A stretch of DNA of 64,000 nt from Nocardiopsis flavescens (GTDB taxonomy: Bacteria > Actinomycetota > Actinomycetes > Streptosporangiales > Streptosporangiaceae): the NCBI RefSeq assembly GCF_900141985.1, contig NZ_FQZK01000001.1:62001-126000 (forward strand), written 5' to 3'. The notes under the pieces are model-generated. The model did no database searches. It was not told the DNA's origin and worked only from the letters and a program-made list of their open reading frames with translations. The position numbers and the translations under genes are program-made. This document shows, piece by piece, positions 15,707-23,944 of the stretch. Positions within the stretch are counted from its first letter, which is position 1; every line of letters starts with the position of its first letter.

Positions 15707-15927
15707 ATCGGTCCGGGCGGCGCCCGGACAGGGGTCCCCGGCGCCGGTTCCGCGCGCCACGGGCGCGCGGCTTCCCCGCTCCGCGCAGGGGGTGGGGCGG
15801 ATCGCCGGGCCGCCCGGGGCCGGAGCCCTCCAGCGCAGGTCGCGCGCCCCGGCACGGGCCCCGCAACACGGACGCCCGGCCCCTGCCTGGGACCGGGCGT
15901 CGCACCGCGCGGGGCGCGGGAGCGGGG

Positions 15928-16371
15928 TCAGCCGTGCCGGGCGGGCTCCAGCACGAAGACCGGGATGTGCCGCTCGGTCTTGGCCTGGTAGTCCGCGTAC
16001 GGGGGGAACGCCGCGACCGCGCGCTCCCACCACTGGTCCCGCTCCTCGCCGGTGACCTCGCGCGCGGCCATGTCGGAGCGGGCGGGCCCGTCCTGGAGTT
16101 CCACGCGCGGGTCGGCCTTGAGGTTGAAGTACCAGACGGGGTGCTGCGGGGCGCCGCCGAGCGAGGCGACGACCGCGTAGCGGCCCTCGTGCTCGACCCT
16201 CATCAGCGGCGTTTTGCGCAGTTTCCCGGACTTGGCGCCGACGGAGGTCAGCACCACGACCGGCATGCCGTTCAACGTGGTGCCCTCGGTGCCGCCGGAG
16301 GACTCGTAGAGCTCCGCCTGCTCGCGGGCCCGGGTGGAGGTGCTGGGTTCGTATTCACCGTGCAGAGGCAT
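15928..16371 (-). CDS. F420-dependent nitroreductase (DDN-like) family protein
   Basis: 147 residues. The split-barrel family signature is seen: [16 protein letters not shown], then [13 protein letters not shown]. This group (deazaflavin/F420-dependent nitroreductases) binds reduced F420 and acts on quinones or small aromatic compounds; it is restricted mainly to actinobacteria and some other F420 makers. The ATG at 16371 gives the normal M-P-L-H-G-E-Y opening; an upstream opening at 16410 is unsupported. It diverges from the MFS transporter. Confidence 0.9.
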   Translation of the reverse strand: MPLHGEYEPSTSTRAREQAELYESSGGTEGTTLNGMPVVVLTSVGAKSGKLRKTPLMRVEHEGRYAVVASLGGAPQHPVWYFNLKADPRVELQDGPARSDMAAREVTGEERDQWWERAVAAFPPYADYQAKTERHIPVFVLEPARHG

Positions 16372-16486
16372 GGCCCCAGTCAAACAGCGGGACCGGCCCC
16401 GGGAAAACACCCGGCCCGTGTGTCGGGGCCGGCGCCCCGGTGTCCGGGATCACCCCCGGAACCGGCCCCGCGGCCCGGCTCCGCGC

Positions 16487-16517
16487 TTGACCCCGACGCA
16501 ACGTCGGGGTCTTTCCT
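16487..16517 (+). promoter_or_regulatory. MerR-type operator-promoter of the MFS-merR operon
   Basis: -35 TTGACC (16487-16492), exactly 19 bp spacer, -10 position TTTCCT (16512-16517). The perfect dyad GACCCCGACG-CAA-CGTCGGGGTC (16489-16511) fills the spacer. The -10 ends 6 bases before the ATG, implying a leaderless message. The core CCGACG-N3-CGTCGG recurs at 18560-18574. Confidence 0.85.
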
Positions 16518-16523
16518 GGTCCC

Positions 16524-17771
16524 ATGCCGCTCAAGAAGACCCTGGTCGTCTCCGCCTACCTCTCCTCCCACCTGCTCAGCCTGCTCGGCAACGGCATCGC
16601 CGCGGTCGCCCTGCCGCTGATCGTGCTCCAGACCACCGGCAGCCCGCTGGGCACCGCCGCGCTGGCGACCGCCACGGCGGTCCCCGCCGTCCTGGTCGGC
16701 CTGCTCAGCGGTGTGGTGATCGACCGGATCAACCGCCGGACCGCCTCGGTCGTCTCCGACGTCATCTCCGCCGCCTCGGTCGCCGCGCTGCCGCTGGTCG
16801 ACATGGTGTGGGGCCTGAACCTGACCTGGTTCATCGTGCTGGGCATCGCGGGCTCGTTCGGCGACGTGCCCGGGATGACGGCCCGCGAGGTGCTGGCCCC
16901 GATGGTGGCCCGGCACACGGGCCTGGACCTGACCCGGGTGGTCGGCCTGCGCCAGACCCTCACCTCCGCCGCCCTGGTGGTGGGCCCGGCGCTGGCCGGC
17001 GTGCTGCTCGCCGCCTTCGACGCCGCCTCCGTACTGTGGATCACCGCGGCGACCTCGGCCGCCGCGGCCCTGCTCACCCGGACGCTGCCGCGCACGCTCG
17101 GCGAGGTCGAGGGGGAGCGGCCGCCCCGCCGGCCGGTCCTGCGCGAACTAGGGGAGGGCGTGGCGGTGGTGGCGCGCAGCAGGTTCCTGCTCGGCACGTC
17201 GGTGCTGCTCATCGGCCTGGCCGTGGCCCTGGGCGGCCTCCAGGGCCTGGTGATGCCGCTGTACTTCGACCTCATCGACCGCCCCGACCTGCTCGGCCTG
17301 GTGCTGACCGCCCTGGCCGCGGGCATGCTGGCCGGTGCGGCGCTCTACAGCGGCGTCGGCCGGCGCCTCTCGGTGCGGGTCTGGCTCACGGCCGGGTTCG
17401 TCACGACCACCGCGGGGTTCCTGCTGATGGCCTCCCTGCTCTCCCCGGCCGCGGTGTTCGCCGGAGCCGCCGCGCTCGGCGTGGGCAACGCCGTGGTCGG
17501 CGCGGTCATCGGGGTGCTCCAGATCGAGCGCACCTCCGCCGCGGCGCTGGGCCGGGTGCTCAGCGTCAAGACCGCCCTGCTCATGGTCGCCGCACCGGCG
17601 GGGATCGGCCTGGCCGGCCTGGTGGCCGAGTACGGTTCCCCGATACTGGCCGGGCTCGCCGTCGCCGGGGTGTGGGTCCTCGTCCTGCCCGCCGTGATCG
17701 CCTCGCGCGCCCTGCGCGGCCTGGAGCCGCGCGCACCGGAACCGAAGGAGCCGTCCCATGCTCAGCAGTGA
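16524..17771 (+). CDS. MFS transporter
   Basis: 415 residues, about 12 transmembrane helices. The opening L-G-N-G-I-A-A-V-A-L-P-L, then the loop S-G-V-V-I-D-R-I-N-R-R, are those of the MFS drug-efflux branch (MFS_3/enterobactin-exporter-like). Cytoplasmic loop residues D-R-x-x-R-R match motif A. It overlaps the merR start by 14 bp, so both genes are one transcription and translation unit, a classic inducible efflux arrangement. The substrate is unknown; the S9 peptidase in the same regulon hints at a peptide-like compound (inference). Confidence 0.9.
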   Translation: MPLKKTLVVSAYLSSHLLSLLGNGIAAVALPLIVLQTTGSPLGTAALATATAVPAVLVGLLSGVVIDRINRRTASVVSDVISAASVAALPLVDMVWGLNLTWFIVLGIAGSFGDVPGMTAREVLAPMVARHTGLDLTRVVGLRQTLTSAALVVGPALAGVLLAAFDAASVLWITAATSAAAALLTRTLPRTLGEVEGERPPRRPVLRELGEGVAVVARSRFLLGTSVLLIGLAVALGGLQGLVMPLYFDLIDRPDLLGLVLTALAAGMLAGAALYSGVGRRLSVRVWLTAGFVTTTAGFLLMASLLSPAAVFAGAAALGVGNAVVGAVIGVLQIERTSAAALGRVLSVKTALLMVAAPAGIGLAGLVAEYGSPILAGLAVAGVWVLVLPAVIASRALRGLEPRAPEPKEPSHAQQ

Positions 17772-18498
17772 GCTCGCCGCCCTGGCCGGCGTCACCGTCC
17801 GCACGCTGCGCCACTACCACCAGATCGGGCTGCTGCCCGAGCCGCCGCGCTCGGCCGGCGGGTACCGGCGCTACGACGTGGGCCACCTGGTCCGGCTGCT
17901 GCGCATCACGCGCATGGCCGCCCTGGGCGTGCCGCTGTCCGCGCTGCCCGAGGTGCTGGACGACCCGGCCGCCGCGGAGGCGCTGCTCGACGAGCTGGAC
18001 CGCCAGGCCGCCGCCGAGGTCGAGCGCCTCCTCGCCCGCAGGGCGGGCATCGCCGCGCTGCGCCGCAGCGGCACCCCTCCCGACCTGGCGCCGGAGATGT
18101 CGTCCTGGCGCACGGCACCCGAGACGGAGATGCCCGAGGACATGGCGCGCTACGAGCACCACCTGCTGGTCCTGATCGGCCACCTGCTCGGCGAGGGCGG
18201 GGCGCAGGAGTTCGCCGCGCTGTTCGACGGGGCGCAGGAGGCCCTGGCGGCCGCGGCGCCGCTCACCACGCGCTTCTACGACCTGGGCCCCCACACCCCG
18301 GAGCAGGAGGTGGAGGCGCTGGTCGACGCGCTGGTCTCCCACCTCGAACCCGTGGTGGCGCACCTGGCCGACGCCGCGCCGCTGGACGAGCGGGGCGCGG
18401 CGCTGATGGACCAGCTCAACGAGCAGACCCTGCGCCCCGTCCAGCACCGCGTCATACGCCGTGTCCAGCAGCGGCTGGTCGGGACCGGGGACGCCTGA
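17758..18498 (+). CDS. MerR family regulator (TipA-like layout)
   Basis: 246 residues. Residues 3-70 form the MerR winged helix: L-A-G-V-T-V-R-T-L-R-H-Y-H-Q-I-G-L-L, R-S-A-G-G-Y-R-R-Y. A coiled linker follows (about 75-110), then a Glu/His-rich all-helical effector domain of the TipAS-like type (residues about 120-235). No metal-binding Cys cluster, so a drug or peptide ligand is more likely than a metal. Its likely targets are its own operon (operator at 16487) and the peptidase gene downstream (operator at 18554). Confidence 0.9.
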   Translation: MLSSELAALAGVTVRTLRHYHQIGLLPEPPRSAGGYRRYDVGHLVRLLRITRMAALGVPLSALPEVLDDPAAAEALLDELDRQAAAEVERLLARRAGIAALRRSGTPPDLAPEMSSWRTAPETEMPEDMARYEHHLLVLIGHLLGEGGAQEFAALFDGAQEALAAAAPLTTRFYDLGPHTPEQEVEALVDALVSHLEPVVAHLADAAPLDERGAALMDQLNEQTLRPVQHRVIRRVQQRLVGTGDA

Positions 18499-18502
18499 GC
18501 GC

Positions 18503-18523
18503 GCCCGGGGGCCGGCCCCGGGC
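18503..18523 (+). terminator. hairpin terminator after merR
   Basis: An 8-bp stem GCCCGGGG (18503-18510) with CCCCGGGC (18516-18523) starts 5 bases after the merR stop, separating it from the peptidase promoter. Confidence 0.55.
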
Positions 18524-18553
18524 CGCGTGTGACCCGGAACACCCCGCGCGGCC

Positions 18554-18584
18554 TTGAGTCCGACGCGACGTCGGGGAGTGGACT
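18554..18584 (+). promoter_or_regulatory. second MerR-type operator-promoter, upstream of the S9 peptidase
   Basis: -35 TTGAGT (18554-18559), 19 bp spacer, -10 TGGACT (18579-18584). The spacer contains CCGACG-CGA-CGTCGG, the same 15-bp core as the operator at 16493-16507 except for one central base. It lies 37 bp before the peptidase start. Confidence 0.8.
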
Positions 18585-18621
18585 CGAAGCCGTACACGAC
18601 CCACGACACCGAGGACCCGCC

Positions 18622-20541
18622 ATGACCGCACCGTACGCACCGATCACCGTCGAAGAGTTCTTCTCACCGCCGACCCGCAGCCGCGCCGTGCTGTCCCCGG
18701 ACGGCACCCGGGTCGCCTACCTCGCCCCCTGGCGGGGGCGGCTCAACGTCTTCCTGCGCGAGGTGGACTCGGACTGGGCCGCCCCCGACGACGCCGAGGG
18801 CTCCGGCGCCCGGCGCGTCACCTCCCAGACCCGGCGCAACATCGACCTGTTCTTCTGGAGCGTCGACGGCCGCCACCTGCTGTTCCAGCAGGACGACGAC
18901 GGCGACGAGAACTGGCACCTGTACCGCGCCGACCCGGACCGGCCCGGAGAGCCCGCCGTCGACCTGACGCCCTACGAGGGCGTGCGGCTGCTGGGCACCC
19001 AGCTTCCCGCCGACCGGCCGGGCACGGCGTTCGTGCAGCTCAACAAGCGCCGCCCGGACCTGATCGACCTGTTCGAGCTCGACCTGGAGACCGGCCGCCT
19101 GACCACGGCCGCGGAGAACCCCGGCGACGTCCTGACCTGGTTGCACGCCTCCGGGCGGCTGCTGGCGTTCACCCTGGAGGAGGACGGCGAGCACGTGCTC
19201 TCGGAGTGGGCGCACGGGGGGTTGCGCACCATCGCCCGGTTCTCCGGCTCCGACTTCCCCTTCGGCCTCACCCCGGCCGTGCCCACCCCGGACGGGAACG
19301 GGCTGTGGATCGGCTCCCCGCGCGGGTCCGACCGCACCCGCCTGGTCCGGGTCGACCTAGAGACCGGCGAGGAGGCCGGGGTCGACAGCCACCCCGTGTT
19401 CGACCTGGACACGCCCCGCCCCGAGGCCGACACGCGCTTCCCGTCCTCGCTGATCCTGCACCCGGTGACCGGCGAGCTGCTGGGGGCCCGCTACCTCGGC
19501 GCCCGCCAGGAGATCCACGCGCTCGACCCGCACTTCGCCGAGGTGCTGCCCCGGCTGGCCGAGCTGTCCGACGGCGACCTGGCCCACGTCTCCTGCGACA
19601 CCGGGGCCATGCGCTGGGTGGTGGACTTCACCCACGACCGCGACCCCGGCGTCACCTGGTTCTACGACCACGGCACGGGGCGGGCGCGCCGCCTGTTCCG
19701 GCCCTTCCCGCACCTGGACCCGGCCCGGCTGTCCCCGGTCACGCCCGTCACCCTGACCGCCCGCGACGGGCTGTCCCTGCCCTGCCACCTCACCCTGCCG
19801 GTGGGCGCGGACCCGCGCGGCCTGCCCACCGTGCTGCTGGTGCACGGCGGCCCGTGGTACCGCGACAGCTGGAGCTACGACCCCGAGGTGCAGCTGCTGG
19901 CCGACCGCGGCTACGCGGTGCTCCAGGTGAACTTCCGGGGGTCCACCGGCTACGGCAAGGCGCACACCCAGGCCGCGATCGGCCAGTTCGCCGGACGCAT
20001 GCACGACGACCTCCTCGACGCCCTGGACTGGGCGGTGGACCAGGGGTTCACCGACCCCGACCGGGTCGCGGTCTACGGGACCTCCTACGGCGGCTACGCC
20101 GCGCTGGTGGGGGCCGCGTTCACCCCGGACCGGTTCGCCGCGGCGGTCAGCTACACGGGGATGTCCGACCTCACCGACCTGGTCCGGTCGGTCGTCCCGT
20201 TCGCCCGCCGCATGGTCGCCAACAGCTACCTGCGCTACATCGGCGACCCGGACGTCCCGGAGCAGGAGGCCGACATGCTCGCCCGCTCGCCGATCAGCCG
20301 GGTCGACGACATCACGGCTCCGGTGATGCTGATCCACGGCGCCAACGACGTGCGCGTGCACCGCCGCAACTCCGACCGGGTGGCCGAGGCGCTGCGCTCG
20401 CGCGGCGCCGAGGTGGAGTACCTGCTGAACGAGAACGAGGGGCACTGGTTCCTCAACCCGGAGAGCAACATCGAGCTGTACGGGAGGCTGGAGCGGTTCC
20501 TGGCCCGGCACCTGGGCGGACGGACCTCCGGGGGCGCCTGA
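18622..20541 (+). CDS. S9 family peptidase (prolyl oligopeptidase/acylaminoacyl peptidase-like)
   Basis: 639 residues, normal length. The N-terminal part (about 20-370) is a beta-propeller with repeated S-P-D-G-T-type and D-G-R-type turns that screens substrates by size. The C-terminal hydrolase has the nucleophile G-T-S-Y-G-G (Ser488), Asp576 (A-N-D-V-R-V) and His608 (E-G-H-W), with the oxyanion strand H-G-G-P-W. No signal peptide, so it acts in the cytosol on short peptides. GAGGAC precedes the ATG. The MerR-type promoter upstream matches that of the MFS-merR operon, so it is probably part of the same response. Confidence 0.93.
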   Translation: MTAPYAPITVEEFFSPPTRSRAVLSPDGTRVAYLAPWRGRLNVFLREVDSDWAAPDDAEGSGARRVTSQTRRNIDLFFWSVDGRHLLFQQDDDGDENWHLYRADPDRPGEPAVDLTPYEGVRLLGTQLPADRPGTAFVQLNKRRPDLIDLFELDLETGRLTTAAENPGDVLTWLHASGRLLAFTLEEDGEHVLSEWAHGGLRTIARFSGSDFPFGLTPAVPTPDGNGLWIGSPRGSDRTRLVRVDLETGEEAGVDSHPVFDLDTPRPEADTRFPSSLILHPVTGELLGARYLGARQEIHALDPHFAEVLPRLAELSDGDLAHVSCDTGAMRWVVDFTHDRDPGVTWFYDHGTGRARRLFRPFPHLDPARLSPVTPVTLTARDGLSLPCHLTLPVGADPRGLPTVLLVHGGPWYRDSWSYDPEVQLLADRGYAVLQVNFRGSTGYGKAHTQAAIGQFAGRMHDDLLDALDWAVDQGFTDPDRVAVYGTSYGGYAALVGAAFTPDRFAAAVSYTGMSDLTDLVRSVVPFARRMVANSYLRYIGDPDVPEQEADMLARSPISRVDDITAPVMLIHGANDVRVHRRNSDRVAEALRSRGAEVEYLLNENEGHWFLNPESNIELYGRLERFLARHLGGRTSGGA

Positions 20542-20569
20542 CACCCGCGCCGTGCGGGGCGGCGGCGCC

Positions 20570-21223
20570 TCACCGCCGGGCGGCGTCCTCCCGGCCGGCG
20601 TCGCGCACCCCGTACCTGGCCTCCATCGTGGCCACCGCCTCGGCCACCGCGCGTTGGACCGCACCGGAGGAGGGGGACCAGTCCACGAGGAGCATACGCG
20701 GCCACAGGACGTAGTCGGCGATCATCCCGAGGAACTGCGTGGCCGCGGTGTCGGCGTCCTCGAACCGGGCCGTCCCCGTGTCGCGCGCGGCCTCCAGGTA
20801 GCGGCGCACCGAGGTGAAGTAGGGCATCTTGCCGAGGTCGAACTGGGCGCGGCCCAGTTCGGGGAAGCGCGGGGCCTCGGCGATGACGATGCGGTACAGG
20901 GACACCATGCCGGGCCGGGTGAGCAGGTCGGCGTAGCCGTTGCCGATGCCGGTGAGCCCGGCCCGCAGGTCCCCGGGGTCGGGTTCGGGGCGCTCGCCCC
21001 CTCCCGGGCGCCAGTACTCGGTGACGATGGCGTCGAAGAGCGCGGCCTTGGTGGGGAACCGCTTGAAGAGGGTGGCCTTGGACACCCCGGCGGACTCGGC
21101 GATCCGCGCCAGGGACGCGCCGCCGTACCCCTTCTCCAGGAACAGGCCGGTGGCGGCCTCGATGATGGCCGTCCTCTTCTCCTCGGCCACCCGCCGGTGG
21201 TACCTCGAAGGCTCCGTGGTCAT
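20570..21223 (-). CDS. TetR family transcriptional regulator
   Basis: 217 residues. The DNA-binding domain spans about 14-62: A-I-I-E-A-A-T-G-L-F-L-E-K-G-Y, L-A-R-I-A-E-S-A-G-V-S-K-A-T-L-F-K-R-F. The C-terminal half matches the TetR_C-type ligand domain (Y-R-I-V-I-A-E-A-P-R-F-P-E-L). TAGACT ends 6 bases before the ATG, so the transcript may be leaderless. It diverges from the SDR gene at 21342, with two operator copies in between. Confidence 0.9.
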   Translation of the reverse strand: MTTEPSRYHRRVAEEKRTAIIEAATGLFLEKGYGGASLARIAESAGVSKATLFKRFPTKAALFDAIVTEYWRPGGGERPEPDPGDLRAGLTGIGNGYADLLTRPGMVSLYRIVIAEAPRFPELGRAQFDLGKMPYFTSVRRYLEAARDTGTARFEDADTAATQFLGMIADYVLWPRMLLVDWSPSSGAVQRAVAEAVATMEARYGVRDAGREDAARR

Positions 21224-21241
21224 GGCGCGAGTCTAGCCTTC

Positions 21242-21316
21242 AGGCGAGGCGAGTCACTTGACTCACTACTCGTGCGGGCCTACCCTTCGAGGTGAGTCAA
21301 GTGACTCGCCTCGCCT
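21242..21316. promoter_or_regulatory. paired TetR operators forming a 25-bp perfect inverted repeat
   Basis: The 25-bp arm at 21242-21266 is repeated as its exact reverse complement at 21292-21316, around a 25-bp centre. Each arm contains its own dyad GAGTCA-N2-TGACTC (21251-21264 and 21294-21307). The plus-strand -35 TTGACT of the SDR promoter lies inside the left operator, with TACCCT 16 bp on; the minus-strand tetR promoter overlaps the right one. This fits tight dual repression. Confidence 0.85.
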
Positions 21317-21341
21317 TACGTACACCAAGGGGGACAGCGTC

Positions 21342-22127
21342 ATGGGACGCTTCGACAACCGCACCGTCCTGGTCACCGGGGGAACCGGCGGCATGGGGGC
21401 GAGCCACGTGCGGGCCTACCACCGCGAGGGCGCCCGCGTGGTCATCGCCGACATCGCGCACGAGGCCGGGCACGCGCTCGCCGGGGAACTCGGAGAGCGC
21501 GCGCTCTTCGTCCGCCTGGACGTCACCCGCGCGGACGAGTGGGACAGCGCCGTCCGGCGGGCCGAGGACCGCTTCGGCCCGCTCTCGGTCCTGGTCAACA
21601 ACGCGGGCGTCCAGCACGCGCCGGCCCTGATCGAGGACACCGCGCCCGCCGTCTGGGAGCGCACCCTGGGCATCAACGTCACCGGCCAGTTCCTGGGCAT
21701 CAGGGCCGCGGTCCCCTCCCTGCGCCGCGCCGGCGCGGGGGTGATCGTCAATATCGCCTCGACCATGGCCAACGGCGGAACCGCGATGTACGCGCCCTAC
21801 GTGGCCAGCAAGTGGGCGGTGCGCGGCCTCACCCGCAGCGCGGCCCTGGAACTGGGGCGCGACGGCATCAGGGTCAACTCCCTCCACCCCGGCGTCGTGT
21901 CCACGCCGCTGGTCCACGAGCCCAGCGCACCGGGAGCCGTCCCCCTCTCCGACCTCTACTCGCCCGAGCCCTTCGCGATCCCCCGGCTCGGAGAGCCGGA
22001 GGACGTCACACGGCTCCTGCTGTTCGTCACCTCCGACGACGCCTCCTTCGCCACGGGGTCGGAGTTCGTCCTGGACGGCGGCCTGCTGCTGGGCCCGGCG
22101 CTGCGGCCCGAGCCGGCGGCGGCCTGA
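21342..22127 (+). CDS. short-chain dehydrogenase/reductase
   Basis: 261 residues, classical SDR. The cofactor loop is T-G-G-T-G-G-M-G (12-19) and D-I at 37-38 suggests NAD(H) preference. N-N-A-G is at 86-89 and the catalytic set is Ser140, Tyr153, Lys157. The C-terminal G-S-E-F-V-L-D-G-G is family-typical. The substrate, an alcohol or ketone, is unknown. The ATG at 21342 follows AAGGGGGACAG. It is divergent from a TetR gene and placed directly behind duplicated operators, so it is almost certainly that repressor's target. Confidence 0.92.
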   Translation: MGRFDNRTVLVTGGTGGMGASHVRAYHREGARVVIADIAHEAGHALAGELGERALFVRLDVTRADEWDSAVRRAEDRFGPLSVLVNNAGVQHAPALIEDTAPAVWERTLGINVTGQFLGIRAAVPSLRRAGAGVIVNIASTMANGGTAMYAPYVASKWAVRGLTRSAALELGRDGIRVNSLHPGVVSTPLVHEPSAPGAVPLSDLYSPEPFAIPRLGEPEDVTRLLLFVTSDDASFATGSEFVLDGGLLLGPALRPEPAAA

Positions 22128-22221
22128 GGCGGGGGAGGGCTTCCCATGGAGGAGCGGGTGCGCCGCGCCCCGCGGGTGTCAGGACGGCGGTCGTCGGCCG
22201 GACATCCGCGGGGGTGCGCGC

Positions 22222-22450
22222 TCACCCGCTCACGTCACCGGGAGCGCGACCGCCCGGACCGGTCCTCCCCGGAGGCCGTCCGGGCCACGCCACGTCGTCG
22301 ATCGCGAGCCACGGGGCGAGCGCCACGGCCGTGGGGGTACGCCCGGTGAACGACCTGACCTCGCGGTGGAGGTGGGCCTGGTCGGCGTAACCGCTCTCCC
22401 CGGCGACACCGGCGGCGGCGCGGCCCGCCGCGCGGACGGAGCCTCACGCC
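22222..22450 (-). pseudogene. remnant of an AraC-type regulator C-terminus
   Basis: Read on the minus strand to the TGA at 22224-22222, the frame gives E-S-G-Y-A-D-Q-A-H-L-H-R-E-V and S-F-T-G-R-T-P-T, the second HTH and end of AraC/XylS regulators (usual form G-Y-A-D-Q-A-H-L-T-R-E-F). Upstream of about 22450 the similarity stops and no start codon or sensor domain is present. It is therefore a decayed fragment. It covers most of the 394-base gap between the SDR and the PPOX gene. Confidence 0.7.
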
Positions 22451-22521
22451 GGCCGGAGGCAGGTCGGGGGCACGGCGGTCCCGACCGGTCCGTCCGTTGC
22501 GTGCCCCCGGGGCGGGCGGTT

Positions 22522-23076
22522 CTACCGGGGCAGGGCGGGCAGGCCGTCGATACCGGTGGCGTTGCGGGTGCGCCGGTACTCGTCGAAGTACTCCGGGTCG
22601 CGGCGCCCGTGGTGGCGGTCCAGCAGGTCGCGGTCCCCGCGCAGGTCCATCAGGGGCAGGGAGTACCCGCAGGAGTCGGAGACGCGGTGCACGTCCACGA
22701 CGATGACGGCGCGCTGGCCCAGGGTGCGCTCCTTGGAGAAGCGGGCGCGCAGCCGCGCGAACTCCGGCTCGCCGGGGGTGACGAAGCGCCCGGTGCCGTG
22801 CAGGCGCACGATGGCGGGCGGGCCGTCGAAGGAGCAGAACATCAGCACGATGCGGCCGTTCTCCCGCAGGTGGGAGATGGTCTCGACGCCGGAGGCCGTG
22901 TAGTCCAGGTAGGCGACGCGGTGCTCGTCCAGGACCGCGAAGGTGCCGGACATGCCCTTGGGGGAGACGTTGACGTGGCCGTCCCCGGACAGGGGCGCGG
23001 TGCCCACGAAGAACACGGGCTGGTCGAGCAGGAAGCGGGCCAGGCGGTCGGTGATGGACTCGTAGATCTTTGCCAT
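22522..23076 (-). CDS. pyridoxamine 5'-phosphate oxidase family (FMN/F420-binding split barrel) protein
   Basis: 184 residues. The split-barrel family is shown by F-F-V-G-T-A-P-L, H-V-N-V-S-P-K-G, Y-L-D-Y-T-A-S-G-V-E-T and G-R-I-V-L-M-F-C-S-F-D-G-P-P. Proteins of this type bind FMN or F420 and reduce or sequester small molecules; the exact activity is unknown. The ATG at 23076 gives the standard M-A-K-I-Y opening although its ribosome binding site is weak. It stands alone beside a decayed AraC-type remnant. Confidence 0.85.
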   Translation of the reverse strand: MAKIYESITDRLARFLLDQPVFFVGTAPLSGDGHVNVSPKGMSGTFAVLDEHRVAYLDYTASGVETISHLRENGRIVLMFCSFDGPPAIVRLHGTGRFVTPGEPEFARLRARFSKERTLGQRAVIVVDVHRVSDSCGYSLPLMDLRGDRDLLDRHHGRRDPEYFDEYRRTRNATGIDGLPALPR

Positions 23077-23276
23077 GGGGGGATTCTGGCAGCGAGGGCG
23101 CCGGCACGGACGCCGATGCCCCGGCCCTCCCGGGGCGCGGTGCTCCTCCGGCACCACGGCGGCGCCGGACACATCCCCGGGCGGGCGTCGGCGCGGCCTC
23201 CCCAGAGGGCGGGCGGCCTGCGCGTCCCGGCCGCCGCGCGGCGCCGGGGCCCGGAAGCCGGATGCCCCGGCGGCCC

Positions 23277-23828
23277 TCAGGCCGGGTCCGCCCCCCGCTC
23301 CGCCGACGGCGGCGGGCACGGGGGTGCGGCACGGTGGGTGACCGCCGGGGGGCAGGGCGCCTGGAGCGCGGTGAGGATGCGCTGGGCGGCGGCGCCGAGC
23401 TGGCGCTGCTGGGCCCTGGTCAGCGGGTCCAGGACCAGGCGGCGCACCTCCGCCACGTGCGCGGGCGCCGCCGCGGCGGTGGCCCGCCGGCCGTCCCCGG
23501 TGAGCGAGGCCAGGGTGTAGCGGCCGTCGTCCGGGTCGGGCCGGCGGGTGACCCAGCCGCGCTTCTCCAGCCGGGAGACGAGGTTGGACAGGCGCGAGAG
23601 CGTGCTGCCGGTGTAGTGGGCCACCTCGCTCATGCGCAGGGTCCCCCCGGGCGCCCCGGACAGGGCCGACAGCACCAGGTACTCGAAGTGCCCGAACCCC
23701 GCGTCGCGCTGCATCTGCGCCTCCAGCGCCGCGGGGAGCTGGGACAGCAGGTAGGCGAAGGCGTGCCAGTTCTCCTGCTCCTGATCGTCCAGCCAGCGGG
23801 TCCCCCGGTCCTCCTGTGTTTCCTCCAT
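23277..23828 (-). CDS. MarR family transcriptional regulator
   Basis: 183 residues. Winged helix: F-E-Y-L-V-L-S-A-L, the HTH M-S-E-V-A-H-Y-T-G-S-T-L-S-R-L-S-N-L-V-S, then wing D-P-D-D-G-R-Y. The C-terminus has an extra Pro/Ala tail of about 25 residues. It diverges from the DoxX-like gene at 23945; four copies of a TGAAGTC element lie between the two starts, indicating joint regulation. This MarR/DoxX pairing is common in actinobacteria and is usually tied to redox or electrophile stress (family knowledge). Confidence 0.9.
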   Translation of the reverse strand: MEETQEDRGTRWLDDQEQENWHAFAYLLSQLPAALEAQMQRDAGFGHFEYLVLSALSGAPGGTLRMSEVAHYTGSTLSRLSNLVSRLEKRGWVTRRPDPDDGRYTLASLTGDGRRATAAAAPAHVAEVRRLVLDPLTRAQQRQLGAAAQRILTALQAPCPPAVTHRAAPPCPPPSAERGADPA

Positions 23829-23849
23829 GCTCCCAATCTAGTTCAACGG

Positions 23850-23923
23850 TGAAGTCACGTTTTTCGGCTCGACTTCACGCTTGAAGTCAACAGGCTGTAT
23901 GTTCACTACAAGCTTGAAGTCAA
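23850..23923. promoter_or_regulatory. cluster of four TGAAGTC sites between marR and doxX
   Basis: TGAAGTCA occurs at 23850-23857, 23882-23889 and 23915-23922 on the plus strand, and TGAAGTC on the minus strand at 23877-23871. The second and reverse copies form the dyad GACTTCA-N4-TGAAGTC (23871-23888). CTTGAAGTCAA is repeated exactly at 23880 and 23913. Confidence 0.75.
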
Positions 23924-23944
23924 ACGCTGGGATGAGGGAACGAT

